Shown: positions 4,774 through 5,269 of the stretch, piece after piece
Position numbering within the stretch: the stretch's first letter is position 1
How the letters are laid out: each line of letters begins with the position of its first letter
Source of the DNA: Candidatus Microgenomates bacterium
Lineage (GTDB): Bacteria; Patescibacteriota; Microgenomatia; 2-02-FULL-39-11
Reading direction: 5' to 3'
DNA length: 5,269 bases
NCBI GenBank assembly: GCA_022866885.1
Contig: JALHWS010000106.1
Coordinates: 1-5,269, forward strand
Position numbers and translations under genes: made by a program
The notes under the pieces: model-generated
The model's input: the letters and a program-made list of their open reading frames with translations, nothing else
The model's database searches: none
What the model was told of the DNA's origin: nothing

Positions 4774-5269
4774 ATGACCGAAGCGTTCCTTCTTCTATCT
4801 ATTATAATCAGTATCATCCTTATTTCCAAAGGCTCCGACTGGCTGACTGATTCCCTAATCCCCATTGCCAAGAAACTGAAAACGACTAATATTTCCGTAG
4901 GTCTTATCTTAATCTCCGTCGTTGTCAGCTTGCCGGAAATATTAGTCGCCGTCTACACTGCTTTAACCGGTTATTTCGATATCGGGCTGGGAGTGGCTTT
5001 GGGGTCAATCATCTGTAATATCGGCCTGATGACCGGACTTTCAGCTCTTATCAAACCGCTGAAAGTGACGCGGAATATGATCCTGCGGGACGGCATCTTT
5101 TCCCTTGTGGTTCCGATACTTATCCTGGCTCTATCCCACGACGGACAGATTACCAGAATCGACGGTCTGGCGCTTTTCCTTCTTTTTATCCCCTACCTGA
5201 CCAATGTTTTTCTGCAGGAAAAGGGTATTGCTAGGGAGGAATTCCGCGAGGAAAAACGGGATGTGGAGA
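4774..5269 (+). CDS. CaCA-family cation (Na+/Ca2+-type) exchanger, N-terminal part, runs off window
   Basis: The frame is open from ATG 4774 to the window end, giving 165 residues. It matches the first half of a CaCA (YrbG/NCX-like) antiporter, a membrane protein that exchanges Ca2+ or a related cation against Na+ or H+. The first helix (about 4-18) is followed by KGSDWLTDSLIPIAKKL, then the alpha-1 repeat with VSLPE (51-55) and GSIICN (77-82), helices at about 107-120 and 130-147, and a charged loop beginning QEKGIAREEF. Ser52, Glu55, Ser78 and Asn82 match known ion ligands of the family. The usual Gly-Thr before SLPE is Val-Val, and GSNIFN is GSIICN, so this is a diverged member and the ion is uncertain. 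The second half with the alpha-2 repeat is outside the window. The G/C content is higher than in the propeller gene (30 of 60 bases from 5041). Confidence 0.82.
   Translation, partial: MTEAFLLLSIIISIILISKGSDWLTDSLIPIAKKLKTTNISVGLILISVVVSLPEILVAVYTALTGYFDIGLGVALGSIICNIGLMTGLSALIKPLKVTRNMILRDGIFSLVVPILILALSHDGQITRIDGLALFLLFIPYLTNVFLQEKGIAREEFREEKRDVE
4801..4829 (-). promoter_or_regulatory. Predicted promoter of acyP
   Basis: On the minus strand TTGGAA (4829-4824) is followed after 17 bases by a perfect TATAAT (4806-4801). Transcription would start near 4794, leaving a leader of about 20 bases with AAGGA at 4791-4787 before the ATG at 4773. The promoter sits inside the first codons of the divergent exchanger gene. 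Confidence 0.5.

Overview
The window looks like chromosomal sequence from an uncultured bacterium, most likely a Patescibacteria/CPR lineage of the Microgenomates type. This is an inference from three things: a secreted beta-propeller protein with Pro/Thr-rich stalks and Cys-rich modules, a copper cluster built around a TauE/SafE-cupredoxin fusion, and the short dispersed repeat CCTGAGCTTGTCGAAGG, which I recall from such genomes. No rRNA or marker protein is present to fix the taxonomy. TGA ends three genes, so the UGA-glycine code of some CPR groups is not in use.

Positions 1-1942 (+) hold the 3' part of a copper-handling operon. It contains the C-terminal half of a P1B-1 copper-exporting ATPase, a TauE/SafE-like membrane protein fused to a C-terminal cupredoxin domain, and a 71-residue HMA copper chaperone. 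Both junctions are ATGA overlaps, so translation is probably coupled. Together they would bind Cu(I) in the cytoplasm, pump it out, and bind or relay it on the outer face of the membrane.

Positions 1944-2591 (-) encode a CPBP-family membrane protease. It converges on the chaperone gene with a single base between the stop codons. Its promoter region is shared with a divergent gene at 2681-4468 (+). That gene encodes an N-terminally anchored six-bladed NHL propeller, two Cys-rich modules and a long Thr/Pro stalk with a Cys-rich tip. An in-frame TAG at 4013-4015 cuts the reading frame inside the second Cys-rich module, and the frame stays open for another 150 codons. It is either a recent nonsense mutation or a read-through site.

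Positions 4483-4773 (-) encode an acylphosphatase that carries the dispersed repeat and a perfect 16-bp palindrome inside its coding sequence. Its start codon abuts that of a divergent CaCA-type cation exchanger (4774 to the window end, partial).

Several starts (2591 -, 2681 + and 4774 +) have a -10-like hexamer ending only 6-7 bases before the ATG and no usable Shine-Dalgarno. This suggests leaderless transcripts. I see no tRNA, rRNA, CRISPR array, transposase or convincing intrinsic terminator. I found no clearly new multi-gene system; the most unusual object is the interrupted propeller/stalk surface protein.
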